Positions 25,612-34,401 of a stretch of 64,000 nucleotides of DNA are shown piece by piece. Every line of letters begins with the position of its first letter. The first letter of the stretch is position 1. The position numbers were made by a program, and so were the translations under genes. The stretch is from JAVHYG01 sp040390025 (GTDB lineage: Bacteria > Pseudomonadota > Gammaproteobacteria > Diplorickettsiales > Diplorickettsiaceae), in contig JAZJZD010000001.1 in the NCBI GenBank assembly GCA_040390025.1, forward strand, positions 12,401-76,400, in the 5' to 3' direction. The notes under the pieces are model-generated. The model was not told the DNA's origin and ran no database searches. It worked only from the letters and a program-made list of their open reading frames with translations.

Positions 25612-25916
25612 GTGTAGCTTCCTTACTAAAGACTATGACATTTAGACAGTACGATATTTTAATGCAAAAAGACAGAGATTTCTATCCAATAAAAATTTCT
25701 ATACTGCAGATAATTGCACAACCACCCATTATAACCTAATATATTGAAATTATTTTGTCAGTTATTGACGATAAACCCTGTAAACTTATACTTAAAAAAG
25801 GTTATTATTGTTTTAGAGTATAATACTTTAATCTTTAGATTGATTTTTTTATGTCTGTTTATCAATATTAGGTTATAATAATAAAATATATTAATCTCGT
25901 TTTAGTTAACCCCCCT
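25612..25916. other. 305-bp promoter region of the cytochrome bd operon
   Basis: AT-rich. TTGACG (25765-25770), 16 nt, TATACT (25787-25792) is a good sigma-70 promoter. An imperfect inverted repeat flanks it: 25729-25747 (TTATAACCTAATATATTGA) against 25862-25878. A second TATAAT is at 25819-25824 and a third at 25874-25879. The sequence suggests regulated transcription, but no known operator is recognised. Confidence 0.55.
25765..25792 (+). promoter_or_regulatory. Putative sigma-70 promoter for cioAB
   Basis: TTGACG, 16-nt spacer, TATACT; five of six consensus bases in each hexamer. About 125 nt upstream of the cioA start. Confidence 0.55.
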
Positions 25917-27296
25917 ATGATTATCGATACTACCTTGCTATCCCGAATTCAGTTTGGGTTTACAATAGGCTTCCATATCTTGTTTCCTACGCTCAATGTT
26001 GGTTTAGCTGTTTTTTTGTCAATCATGGAGGGTTTGTGGTTAAAGACAGCCAACACGGTTTATCTAAAAATATGTCAATTTTGGACTAAGATCTTCGCAC
26101 TAACATTTGGTATGGGTGTAGTTTCGGGCATTGTGCTTGCCTATGAATTAGGTACTAATTTTGGTCCCTTTATCCATATAGCGGGGGGGGTATTAGGCGC
26201 TTTATTTGCTTATGAAGTATTAAGCGCATTTTTTTTGGAAGCTGGCTTTTTAGGGGTAATGTTGTTTGGGTGGGACAAAGTAAGTCCTAGATTGCATTAC
26301 GCAGCAACATTACTGGTTACATTGGGCACTACCATTTCTGCTTTTTGGATTCTATCTGCTAATTCTTGGATGCAAACACCAGCAGGTTTTCACGTTGAAG
26401 CGGGTAAGTATGTTGTCGATAATTGGTGGGCAGTAGTATTTAATCCATCGGCCATGCCACGTTTTTTCCATATGCTCATGGCTTCTTACTTAACGACTTG
26501 CTTTGCCGTTGCAGGGGTATCAGCTTGGTATTTACTGAAGCAAAGACATCTAGAAATAGCAAAAACTTGCTTTTCGTTCGCACTTGGAGCTGCTATTTTT
26601 CTTGCCCCGGCCCAAATTTTATTAGGGGATATGGTCGGATTAAGAGTCCATGAATATCAACCGCTTAAAACAGCAGCAATGGAAGGAAATTGGCAGACGC
26701 AAAACGGGGCGCCCTTAATTCTTTTTGCTATACCAGATAGCCAACATGCAAAAAATCATTATGAAGTTAGCATTCCAAAACTTGCAAGTCTTATTAATAC
26801 GCATCACTGGGATGGGAAGTTAATCGGCTTAAAAAGTGTGTCTGCAAAAGATAGACCCGTTGTAGGATCTACTTTTTGGATGTTTCGTGTGATGGTAGGA
26901 ATTGGTTTTTTATTCTTCTTAGCGGCCTTAATTGCTTTATGGTTACGTTTTCGCGGTCGGCTTTATCATTATCAAGGATTCTATCGTTTCTGTATCTGTA
27001 TAGCGCCACTTGGATTTTTGAGCACAATTGCTGGCTGGGTAACAGCAGAGTCAGGCCGTCAACCGTGGATTGCTTATGATTTAATTCGTACCTCACAGGG
27101 TGCATCTTTAGTTCCTTTACATCAAGTTATTGTATCTTTAGCGTTGTTAGTAATTGTATATGGTGTCGTATTTAGTTTTTATTTGTTCTATCTTTTTAAA
27201 GTAATACGCACAGGACCTGCGCCGCTAACGCATGATACTAGTAAGGATGTGATGACAGAAACTCCCTTTAAATATATGGCGCCTGAGGGTAAATAG
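25917..27296 (+). CDS. cioA: Cytochrome bd-type quinol oxidase subunit I (CIO type)
   Basis: Haem-carrying subunit of a quinol:O2 oxidoreductase in the inner membrane. The 459-aa length with a short Q-loop is that of cyanide-insensitive-oxidase CydA proteins, not the 520-aa E. coli type. The haem b595 His is in IGFHILFPTLN (near residue 20), GRQPW follows TAES near 380, and about nine hydrophobic helices are visible. Immediately followed by subunit II. The ATG is preceded by CCCCCCT with no Shine-Dalgarno. Confidence 0.94.
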   Translation: MIIDTTLLSRIQFGFTIGFHILFPTLNVGLAVFLSIMEGLWLKTANTVYLKICQFWTKIFALTFGMGVVSGIVLAYELGTNFGPFIHIAGGVLGALFAYEVLSAFFLEAGFLGVMLFGWDKVSPRLHYAATLLVTLGTTISAFWILSANSWMQTPAGFHVEAGKYVVDNWWAVVFNPSAMPRFFHMLMASYLTTCFAVAGVSAWYLLKQRHLEIAKTCFSFALGAAIFLAPAQILLGDMVGLRVHEYQPLKTAAMEGNWQTQNGAPLILFAIPDSQHAKNHYEVSIPKLASLINTHHWDGKLIGLKSVSAKDRPVVGSTFWMFRVMVGIGFLFFLAALIALWLRFRGRLYHYQGFYRFCICIAPLGFLSTIAGWVTAESGRQPWIAYDLIRTSQGASLVPLHQVIVSLALLVIVYGVVFSFYLFYLFKVIRTGPAPLTHDTSKDVMTETPFKYMAPEGK

Positions 27297-28289
27297 ATGT
27301 TATTAATTCTAACGTGGGCCGTGATCATTTCTTTTATTATCATGATGTATGTGCTGCTTGATGGTTTTGATTTAGGTATAGGTATTTTATTTCCCTGGAT
27401 TAAGCACGGTCAGTATCGCGACATTATGATGAGTAGTGTCATACCAGTTTGGGATGGAAATGAAACCTGGCTAGTATTTGGCGCAGCGGCTTTATATGCT
27501 GCTTTTCCATTAGCTTATGCCACGCTATTACCCACACTCTACATGCCTATTATGATTTTGTTGGTTTCTTTAATCTTTCGTGGGGTAGCTTTTGAATTTC
27601 GATTTAAAGCCCAGCGTAGCCAATTCATTTGGGACATTGCTTTTGCAGTAGGCTCGACATTAGCGGCCTTTATTCAGGGGGTTATTTTAGGTACCTTTGT
27701 AAAAGGATACGGCGAACAGTTACCTCTGCCTCATGCCGCGTATCAATGGCTAACACCTTTTAGCGTTTTCACAGGCCTTGCGGTTGTTTGCGGATATGCA
27801 TTACTTGGGGCTACCTGGTTGATTGTAAAGACTGAAGGCAATCTACAAGACCAACTCTATAAAGCAGCGAAAATTTTATTAGGATTAGTTGCATTCTTTT
27901 TAGTTGCTGTGAGTATTTGGACACCCTTTATTGAGCCAAACGTTATGAAGCGTTGGTTTACTTTACCTAATTTTTTCTACTTGTCTCCGTTGCCACTTTT
28001 AGCAATAGTGACAGTAGCTTATACTTTTTTTTGTTTACAAAATCGTAGAGAAAAAGCCCCTTTTGTTTTAAGCATGGGTTTGTTTGTTCTTGCTTATATT
28101 GGTTTTTGTATCAGTGCATGGCCTTACATTATTCCGCACGTCGTTCCGGTCTGGGAAGCGGCTGCGGCGCCTTCTACTTTAAAGTTTATTTTAGTAGGCG
28201 CAGTAATTTTGTTGCCTATCTTATTGGCTTATACGGTTTATTCGTACCATGTTTTTCGTGGTAAAGTAAAAGAAGTGATTCACTATTGA
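27297..28289 (+). CDS. cioB: Cytochrome bd-type quinol oxidase subunit II (CIO type)
   Basis: The 330-aa partner of CioA. YVLLDGFDLGIGILFPW near the N-terminus and VWDGNETWLVFGAAALYAAFP are hallmark CydB motifs. Eight or nine membrane helices are expected. The start codon directly follows the cioA stop, so the two are translationally linked. Confidence 0.95.
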   Translation: MLLILTWAVIISFIIMMYVLLDGFDLGIGILFPWIKHGQYRDIMMSSVIPVWDGNETWLVFGAAALYAAFPLAYATLLPTLYMPIMILLVSLIFRGVAFEFRFKAQRSQFIWDIAFAVGSTLAAFIQGVILGTFVKGYGEQLPLPHAAYQWLTPFSVFTGLAVVCGYALLGATWLIVKTEGNLQDQLYKAAKILLGLVAFFLVAVSIWTPFIEPNVMKRWFTLPNFFYLSPLPLLAIVTVAYTFFCLQNRREKAPFVLSMGLFVLAYIGFCISAWPYIIPHVVPVWEAAAAPSTLKFILVGAVILLPILLAYTVYSYHVFRGKVKEVIHY

Positions 28290-28389
28290 AATTTAAATTT
28301 TTTCAAAGTAGTCGTTAATGTTGTTAACGAGTAAGAATTGAAAGTTAGGTTCTATATCAAGTGGGGTAATAGTTTTGGACAGAGGGTCA

Positions 28390-28455
28390 ATGAGCATTTT
28401 TGAACTATTTTTAACACCATTGACTGTCTCAATGAATCTCTTAAGGTACTTATGA
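28390..28455 (+). CDS. 21-aa ORF overlapping the small oxidase subunit gene
   Basis: The reading frame MSIFELFLTPLTVSMNLLRYL is preceded by AGAGGG 3 nt before the ATG and its stop overlaps the next start as ATGA. It could be a coupling leader peptide that controls the downstream small subunit, or chance. The peptide is hydrophobic. Too short for a family call. Confidence 0.3.
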   Translation: MSIFELFLTPLTVSMNLLRYL

Positions 28456-28559
28456 AAAAACGTACTCGTCAGTGGCTCTGGTTCATTGGCCTATATATTG
28501 CGGGCGTTGCAACAGTTGCAGTTGTATCTACGCTATTACGTTGTTTAATTCCACATTAA
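28452..28559 (+). CDS. DUF2474/CydX-like small oxidase subunit
   Basis: A 35-aa single-helix protein: basic N-terminus KKRTRQWLWFIGLYIAG, hydrophobic core, then LLRCLIPH. The pattern (RRWLWF.GLW.AGV...) is that of DUF2474 peptides encoded after cioAB, which are presumed to stabilise the oxidase like CydX. AAGG lies 6 nt upstream of the ATG. It is 162 nt after cioB and downstream on the same strand. Confidence 0.75.
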   Translation: MKKRTRQWLWFIGLYIAGVATVAVVSTLLRCLIPH

Positions 28560-28582
28560 ATTTCTATTTACATCCATTACAC

Positions 28583-28608
28583 TTGGAATTGTGAGCTTGC
28601 AATTCCAA
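28583..28608. terminator. Hairpin between convergent genes
   Basis: TTGGAATTG (28583-28591) pairs with CAATTCCAA (28600-28608) across an 8-nt loop. It is flanked by CCATTACAC, similar to the terminal end of the mosaic repeats, so it may be a decayed repeat used as a terminator of the cio operon. Confidence 0.5.
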
Positions 28609-28624
28609 ATGCATCCTCTAAATT

Positions 28625-29974
28625 TTATTTTCCATTTTTGAGTTGTGGCATAAATCTACTTTCATTTATAATTGTAAGAAGGGCTGTTCCCTCTTCGATA
28701 ATTTTTCGAAAGGGAGCTGGATCAATAGGTATAAAAAAGTGTGATTTGGAAGTTGGTATACAAAAAATCTTTTTAATGCAGTTTAATAAACTGTTTAATA
28801 TTCCCATCAGTAAGTTACTTCTGTTTTGTTCTTTAGTTATAAGCTCCTTATTTATATGTTCTTTTAAATAATTTTCATAACTTACTTTAAAATCTTCAAT
28901 GGATTTACTTACTTCTTTCAAAAAAGCCTTGGCAGTTTTACTTCGTTCTTGTCTATAATTTAGGTTATCTAATTTCAATAGTGTATGAGTTATTTTAGAG
29001 AAATAGATGTTAGAAAGTGATTTAAGTTGTTTAGCCAGTAAATAGGTAGCATAGGCGGGTTCATCAGGTAATCCTTTCGCAATGTGATAAATAGATTCTA
29101 TTTTATTATCTATGGGATAACGTAATTTTTTTGTTGTGTTTAGTGCTTCTTTGATATAAGGGATGTGAATTAGCTCCAAGTTGTCAGTTATTGGAGTATT
29201 TGATTTCTCAGGATGCTGACACCAATAAGCGTTATTAAAATCTGTGAAGAAGTCTGAAAAAGGGTAATAAGCTATGCTAAAGATATTGTTAATAAGTAGT
29301 TGAATATTAGCGCCCCCTTTTTCCGGATAGAGACATTTTAATTTTTCATATAATTGCATATAGTTCAATGTATAGAGTGAATATTTAAACAGAGATAGCT
29401 TATTTTTTGTTAAATAATCTTCTTCTATATATTCCTCGGCCAAGCTGCCTATATAACCTTCAAATGCAGCCATTTCAGAATTTTGTGACTTTTCCAACGT
29501 GGGTTCTTCTACATGAAGAAAGTCATATTTACTAAGACTTGCATTTATAAATGTTTCTGTATCAAGCCTGTAGTTCGCTGCGTCTAAGCCTTTCATAAGA
29601 GGTTGTTCGTTTAGTAATTTTTTTATAATAGGTTTAAATACAAAGGGGTTCGGGAGATTTTCGAGTATTTCAATTTCAGAAGATACAGTTAAGCATTTCT
29701 GTTTTTCTTTTAAAATAAAATTTTTAAAATCTCTAACTTGATATTCAAATTCATCTATAACAAAAAGTAATTCTATGAATGTTTGTAAACTATGGGGCCA
29801 GGTTGCTATATGTTTATTAAATAGTTCCTCTATTTGATTAGTTAGTAAGGAAATGTCAATAGATTCACTTACGATAAAAAAAGATAGCTTAGCTCTGAAA
29901 TCAAGCAAAATGGCTTTAAATTTGTTCTGTAATGAACAAATATCTTTTACTTTACTTTTTAGACTTTTAGCCAT
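28625..29974 (-). CDS. Orphan 449-aa protein, candidate effector
   Basis: No family recognised. The start ATG GCT AAA at 29974 is chosen because AAGG lies 8 nt upstream; the open frame extends 15 codons further but without a ribosome-binding site. The protein is soluble and mostly alpha-helical, Leu/Lys/Asn-rich, with no signal peptide or membrane segment. Conserved-looking stretches include QTFIELLFVIDEFEYQVRDF and YPFSDFFTDFNNAYW. It lies directly downstream of a kinase-like gene (30063) on the same strand, 88 nt apart, so both may be one transcript. A translocated protein is possible but unproven. Confidence 0.7.
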   Translation of the reverse strand: MAKSLKSKVKDICSLQNKFKAILLDFRAKLSFFIVSESIDISLLTNQIEELFNKHIATWPHSLQTFIELLFVIDEFEYQVRDFKNFILKEKQKCLTVSSEIEILENLPNPFVFKPIIKKLLNEQPLMKGLDAANYRLDTETFINASLSKYDFLHVEEPTLEKSQNSEMAAFEGYIGSLAEEYIEEDYLTKNKLSLFKYSLYTLNYMQLYEKLKCLYPEKGGANIQLLINNIFSIAYYPFSDFFTDFNNAYWCQHPEKSNTPITDNLELIHIPYIKEALNTTKKLRYPIDNKIESIYHIAKGLPDEPAYATYLLAKQLKSLSNIYFSKITHTLLKLDNLNYRQERSKTAKAFLKEVSKSIEDFKVSYENYLKEHINKELITKEQNRSNLLMGILNSLLNCIKKIFCIPTSKSHFFIPIDPAPFRKIIEEGTALLTIINESRFMPQLKNGK

Positions 29975-30062
29975 AACTTTTACCTTTATAACTATTACTA
30001 TAGAGATAAACTTTAACATCTTTTCAGATGTTAATATCTGAAAAGATGTTTTTATTATAGTT

Positions 30063-31184
30063 TTATGTGTTTTTTAATTGGGTGCTATCAAGTATAGTAT
30101 TAGCCGCTGTGGGTAAGAACTCAGGGGGGGTAAAAAATAAACTTTGCTTAGGAAGGGTATAGTTTTCGATTTTAAACTGATCTAAATTGAGGTTTATAAG
30201 TGCCTGCAATGTTTTTTCATGAAAAGTGGCGATAGTTTTTTCGAGTAATATTTTTTTGTCGCCTTTTCTAAATTGAATTTCGAATCTAGCCCAAAATACA
30301 ATAGAAAGAAAATTTATTGGTATTAATAGTCGAATACGTTGTTTTAAATTTTCAATTTCTATTGCAGGTAGTGTAATGTTCCCAGCATGTTTGTAATGCT
30401 CGAGAAAGAGTATTCTACTTTCTTCGCTAAGGTCTGAAACACAGAATAAACGTGCTATATCGTAGGCAGGATCTTCCATACTGGATACTTCCCAATCTAT
30501 CAATTGAATCTTATTATTGAGCTCAATTAAATTGCCATGGTGTAGATCGCCGTGCGAAGGTTGTTCGGGTACCTCAAAACTGGCTAGAATAGCTTTAATG
30601 ATATTTATTTTATTCAAAATACCGTCATCTTCTTTTTTTAAAATAGTTTTTATTTTTTTAAAGCTTTCCGACGTATTATTTACAAATGCAAGTGGAGTTT
30701 CTAGATTTTTTTTAAATTTTTTCGTGCAATAGTGAAGTTTTTTTACTAGCTTAGCAGTGGCTATAATTTTCTTAGGATTTTTAAAATCATCTTGCGTTAA
30801 GGAGCGGTATTGTGGGATAAACTGTGTTATGAGTAGATTATGCTTAGAATAATAGCCTATTATTTCTAAGGGAGTAAAGTTTAAGGTATGCGCTATCTGT
30901 AGGTTGTAAACTTCGATCGATAAATTGCGTACCAGTGGATTAATAAGTTTTGGAAATCTTAAGACTAAATCATCAATTTGATAAGTTTGATTAGAATAGC
31001 CGCCTATTATTTTAATAAATTTTTCAAAATTTCTGTTAAGTTTCCAATCTAGCAATTGCATGAAGAGTTTTTTATTGAGTAACTTCTCTTCTATTTCTTT
31101 TTCTCTTCCCAAATCCAGGAGCGCTGTATGGAGTTGTTTTTTCTGTGCTATGGAAAAGTGGGGCGGGGGTAAATTTGTTAGCAT
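30063..31184 (-). CDS. Choline/ethanolamine-kinase-like phosphotransferase
   Basis: A 373-aa protein of the APH/choline kinase fold. Ordered motifs are IIGGYSNQTYQI (P-loop-like), the Brenner loop PSHGDLHHGNLI near residue 228 and the choline-kinase motif IQLIDWEVSSMEDPAYDIARLF. This W-E-....-P-.-YD form is typical of choline/LicA kinases and not of AmgK. The start ATG at 31184 follows AAAAGGACTTAT; an upstream extension (to 31283) lies in the palindromic element and lacks a ribosome-binding site. It might phosphorylate choline or ethanolamine scavenged from the host, or be a host-directed kinase. Confidence 0.78.
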   Translation of the reverse strand: MLTNLPPPHFSIAQKKQLHTALLDLGREKEIEEKLLNKKLFMQLLDWKLNRNFEKFIKIIGGYSNQTYQIDDLVLRFPKLINPLVRNLSIEVYNLQIAHTLNFTPLEIIGYYSKHNLLITQFIPQYRSLTQDDFKNPKKIIATAKLVKKLHYCTKKFKKNLETPLAFVNNTSESFKKIKTILKKEDDGILNKINIIKAILASFEVPEQPSHGDLHHGNLIELNNKIQLIDWEVSSMEDPAYDIARLFCVSDLSEESRILFLEHYKHAGNITLPAIEIENLKQRIRLLIPINFLSIVFWARFEIQFRKGDKKILLEKTIATFHEKTLQALINLNLDQFKIENYTLPKQSLFFTPPEFLPTAANTILDSTQLKNT

Positions 31185-31636
31185 ATAAGTCCTTTTAATT
31201 GTAGTTAAATTTTTTAAACATGGGGCTTTCTGCCGCATAAGATAAGAAGCGGTTTCCCCAGCTACGTTAGGATGTGTCGTCATTTGGCACGATGATGGTC
31301 ATAAACCGTGGTATTTTCTGTCGTTGCCCACATATCTCAAGTCTCAAGTATGCTCCGTTACGATACTCGAAAAATCACGCTTTCTGTCTCATCCTTGCTA
31401 AACGACGACACCCTAGTTTAAATGGGGTAATTTTAAGCGGAGTTATTAAGTTTTAAAATTAGATTTTCTAGCCTAACACACTATTTTTGTCTATATCTGG
31501 TAAAATACAGCGATTGACTAACTGCATTAAACTTAGGAAAATCGCAACATAGCGAGTTGTAGGCCAATTATTAGCAATTCTCTCGTGCGTCTTTTCCCTT
31601 ATTTTTCTGAACCAATTAAAGAATAGATAGTAAAAT
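31185..31636. other. 452-bp intergenic region with a cruciform element
   Basis: 31274-31411 is the palindromic element described next. The 220 bp between it and def hold a TTGACT at 31514-31519 without a good -10. A coding remnant was looked for on both strands and not found. Confidence 0.6.
31274..31411. mobile_element. Cruciform MITE-like element with 16-bp terminal inverted repeats
   Basis: GTGTCGTCATTTGGCA (31274-31289) and TGCTAAACGACGACAC (31396-31411) are inverted copies with two mismatches. Internal arms are also symmetric about the same centre: CCGTG (31306) against CACG (31376-31379) and CATA (31331-31334) against TATG (31349-31352). On the minus strand the centre reads CGGAG-CATA...TATG-TGGGC. 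No transposase frame and no clear target-site duplication. Confidence 0.7.
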
Positions 31637-32146
31637 ATGGCGATACATACCATTATCCATCTCCCTGATGAGCGTTTACGCATGCCTACCGAGCCAATTA
31701 CTGTTTTTGACACGAGTTTACAACGGTTGATTGATGATATGTTTGAAACGATGTATGCCGCCAAAGGTATTGGTTTAGCTGCGCCTCAAATTGCAATTAA
31801 TAAAAAGCTGGCGGTTATTGATGTTTCTGAGAATAAATCCTCAACGTTATGTTTAATTAACCCCAAGATTATTGAGAAGAAAGGTGAAGCGCCTATGGAA
31901 GAAGGGTGTTTATCAGTCCCTGGCGTTTATGATAAAGCGCCCCGAGCGCTATGGGTTAAATTATCTGCGCTTGATAGGCATGGAGAGCGGTATGAGATTG
32001 AGGCAGAAGGCTTATTGGCGCACTGTATCCAACATGAAGTCGATCATCTGAATGGAAAACTATTTGTGGATTATTTGTCGTCACTCAAACGCCAATTAGC
32101 ACGTAAAAAATTAGAAAAAATAAAAAAAAGACAGGCTAAATCTTGA
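31637..32146 (+). CDS. def: Peptide deformylase
   Basis: Removes the N-formyl group from new proteins. The 169-aa protein has all three motifs: GLAAPQ near 46, EGCLSVPG near 89 (the Cys is a metal ligand) and QHEVDHLNG near 132. Its stop overlaps the TTG start of fmt. def-fmt-rsmB is a widely conserved order. Confidence 0.97.
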   Translation: MAIHTIIHLPDERLRMPTEPITVFDTSLQRLIDDMFETMYAAKGIGLAAPQIAINKKLAVIDVSENKSSTLCLINPKIIEKKGEAPMEEGCLSVPGVYDKAPRALWVKLSALDRHGERYEIEAEGLLAHCIQHEVDHLNGKLFVDYLSSLKRQLARKKLEKIKKRQAKS

Positions 32147-33090
32147 ATATAATTTTTGCCGGCACACCTGAATTTGCTTTACCTAGTTTGCAAGCTTTAC
32201 TTGCCTCGGAACATAAAGTAATAGCTGTTTATACGCAGCCTGATCGGCCAAAAGGCCGTGGGCGCCGTGTAGTAATGAGTCCTGTCAAACAGCTTGCTCT
32301 AGAAAAAAATATTCCTGTTTGTCAGCCCTTGACCTTGCGTGATGTCAAGGTACAAGAAAAGCTAGCACAATGGCAGCCAGATTTAATGATAGTGGTTGCC
32401 TATGGTCTTATTCTTCCACCGGCTGTTTTAGCGATTCCTCGTTGGGGATGCATCAATGTTCATGCTTCTTTATTGCCGCGATGGCGTGGTGCGGCGCCAA
32501 TTCAACGTGCTATTTTGGCGGGTGACAAAGAAACAGGTATTAGTATTATGCAAATGGATGAAGGTTTGGATACTGGTGGGATTTTGGAGTTAGCTTCTTG
32601 TGAGGTAGAAAAGACAGACACCAGTCAAACTTTACAAGCTCGCTTAGCTAAACTGGGTGCTCAAACATTATTAACAAGTTTGAACACACTGCAAAAAGGA
32701 AATTATCAATTACAAGTACAAAATGAGCATGAAGCTACCTATGCGAAGAAGGTAGATAAAGTAGAAGCAGAAATTGATTGGAAAAAAAATGCTGAGGTTA
32801 TCGAAAGAATGGTCCGAGCATTTAATCCTAAGCTTATTGCTTATACTTTTTTAGACCAGCTTTTATTGCGTATTTGGGCAATATCAATTTTAGACCAAAC
32901 GTCTACAAGTACACCTGGCATTATTTTGAATGTATCGCCCCAAGGGATTGATGTGATGACAGGTGCTGGCGTAGTGCGTTTATTGCAACTTCAATTACCC
33001 GGTGGAAAGTGTTTACCGGTTGCTGATTTGCTTCATTCAAAATCTCATTTATTTCGTGTAGGTACGATTTTGGGCCGAGAACATGAATAA
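32143..33090 (+). CDS. fmt: Methionyl-tRNA formyltransferase
   Basis: Formylates initiator Met-tRNA. The 315-aa protein begins NIIFAGTPEFALPSLQAL and has the HASLLPRWRGAAPIQRA folate-site motif near 108-124, with the C-terminal tRNA-binding domain at about 205-315. The start is TTG, overlapping the def stop (TTGA); the family always begins MxIxFAGTPEF, so no other start fits. It overlaps rsmB by 8 nt. Confidence 0.97.
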   Translation: MNIIFAGTPEFALPSLQALLASEHKVIAVYTQPDRPKGRGRRVVMSPVKQLALEKNIPVCQPLTLRDVKVQEKLAQWQPDLMIVVAYGLILPPAVLAIPRWGCINVHASLLPRWRGAAPIQRAILAGDKETGISIMQMDEGLDTGGILELASCEVEKTDTSQTLQARLAKLGAQTLLTSLNTLQKGNYQLQVQNEHEATYAKKVDKVEAEIDWKKNAEVIERMVRAFNPKLIAYTFLDQLLLRIWAISILDQTSTSTPGIILNVSPQGIDVMTGAGVVRLLQLQLPGGKCLPVADLLHSKSHLFRVGTILGREHE

Positions 33091-34393
33091 TTCTCGAGCA
33101 ATCGCCGCGCAAATAATCGCGCGTGTATTAACAAAAGGCGCCTCTTTAACGGATTCTTTTGCGGAAAGTCTGCCTAGCAAAATTGATTCTCGAGATAGGG
33201 GGTTTATCCAAGAATTATGTTATGGCGTGATACGTTGGTATGAGCCTTTAAAAAAACTCTGTGCTTATTTATTAAAAAAACCATTAAAGTCTAATGATCA
33301 AGATATTTATGCTTTATTGCTGATCGGGCTTTATCAGTTTATTTATTTAAAAACAGCCGATTACGCGGCAATTAATGAAACAGTCCAGGCAGCAAAGGCC
33401 CTTAAAAAAAATTGGGCGGCAGCGCTTATTAACGGGATACTGAGATCGTTTCAGCGCCAACAAGGCACATTGTTAAAAAAGCTTTCTGTGGAAGTCCAGT
33501 ATGCACATCCACATTGGCTCCTAAAGAAGCTACAGCAAGCTTGGCCGGAAAACTGGCAGGCTATCGTAGACGCTAATAACCAAGCGCCTACAATGAGCTT
33601 GCGGGTTAATCAATTACGAGGCTCACGAGATAATTATCTACAAAAGCTTAAGGAGAAAGCGATAGCGGCTGAACCCAGTCTTTTTAGCGAAGTAGGTATA
33701 CTACTTATTAATGAGAAGTGTAGCGTATATGAGTTGCCAGGTTTTATGGAAGGCGAGGTCTCTATACAAGATACAGCAGCACAATTAGCGGCTTTTTTAT
33801 TGACGTTGAAGCCTAATCAAAATGTGTTGGATGCCTGTGCAGCACCGGGTGGAAAGTTCGCACATATTTTAGAAACGCAGCCAGATTTATTGAGTTGTGT
33901 GGCGGTCGATCACGATAACGATCGTTTAAGCAAGATAGTAGAAAATCTAGAACGTTTGAAATTAGGTAGTGAAAAAAATTTGCAGTTGATTTGTGCAGAT
34001 GCACAGGAGTTTAAAAACAGTTGGCAAGGCGAGCAATTTGATAGCATCTTACTAGATGCGCCTTGTTCGGGAACTGGTGTCATTAGTAGACATCCTGATA
34101 TTAAGCTATTACGGAGAGAACAGGATATTCCTAAGCTTGCTAAGCGACAACTTGAGCTTTTGTTGGGACTTTGGCCGCTACTCAAGCCTAAGGGTATTTT
34201 ACTTTATGCGACGTGTTCCGTATTACCCGAAGAGAATCAGGATGTAATTCATCGGTTTTTATCACAACAATCCGATGCTAGAGAAGATATTATTGATGCC
34301 GAATGGGGTGTTGCTTGTCGAGTCGGTCGACAAATTTTTCCTACAGCGCGAAGTAATGATGGATTTTACTATGCGAGAATACTAAAAAAATAG
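33083..34393 (+). CDS. rsmB: 16S rRNA (cytosine-967-C5)-methyltransferase
   Basis: The 436-aa protein has an N-terminal NusB-like domain (about 1-130) and a C-terminal Rossmann methyltransferase. SAM motif VLDACAAPGGKFAHILE is near 250, the catalytic base motif DAPCSGTG near 322, and the nucleophile motif ATCSVLPEEN near 375. It modifies C967 of 16S rRNA during small-subunit maturation. Overlap with fmt implies coupled translation. Confidence 0.96.
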   Translation: MNNSRAIAAQIIARVLTKGASLTDSFAESLPSKIDSRDRGFIQELCYGVIRWYEPLKKLCAYLLKKPLKSNDQDIYALLLIGLYQFIYLKTADYAAINETVQAAKALKKNWAAALINGILRSFQRQQGTLLKKLSVEVQYAHPHWLLKKLQQAWPENWQAIVDANNQAPTMSLRVNQLRGSRDNYLQKLKEKAIAAEPSLFSEVGILLINEKCSVYELPGFMEGEVSIQDTAAQLAAFLLTLKPNQNVLDACAAPGGKFAHILETQPDLLSCVAVDHDNDRLSKIVENLERLKLGSEKNLQLICADAQEFKNSWQGEQFDSILLDAPCSGTGVISRHPDIKLLRREQDIPKLAKRQLELLLGLWPLLKPKGILLYATCSVLPEENQDVIHRFLSQQSDAREDIIDAEWGVACRVGRQIFPTARSNDGFYYARILKK

Positions 34394-34401
34394 AGTCATT
34401 T

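Noticed and set aside
28452..28559. True CydX of E. coli type
   Set aside because: Sequence pattern and CIO-type oxidase fit DUF2474 better; labelled CydX-like only by analogy.
31468..31764. 98-aa minus-strand frame overlapping def
   Set aside because: Most of it is antisense of the def start; def is certain.
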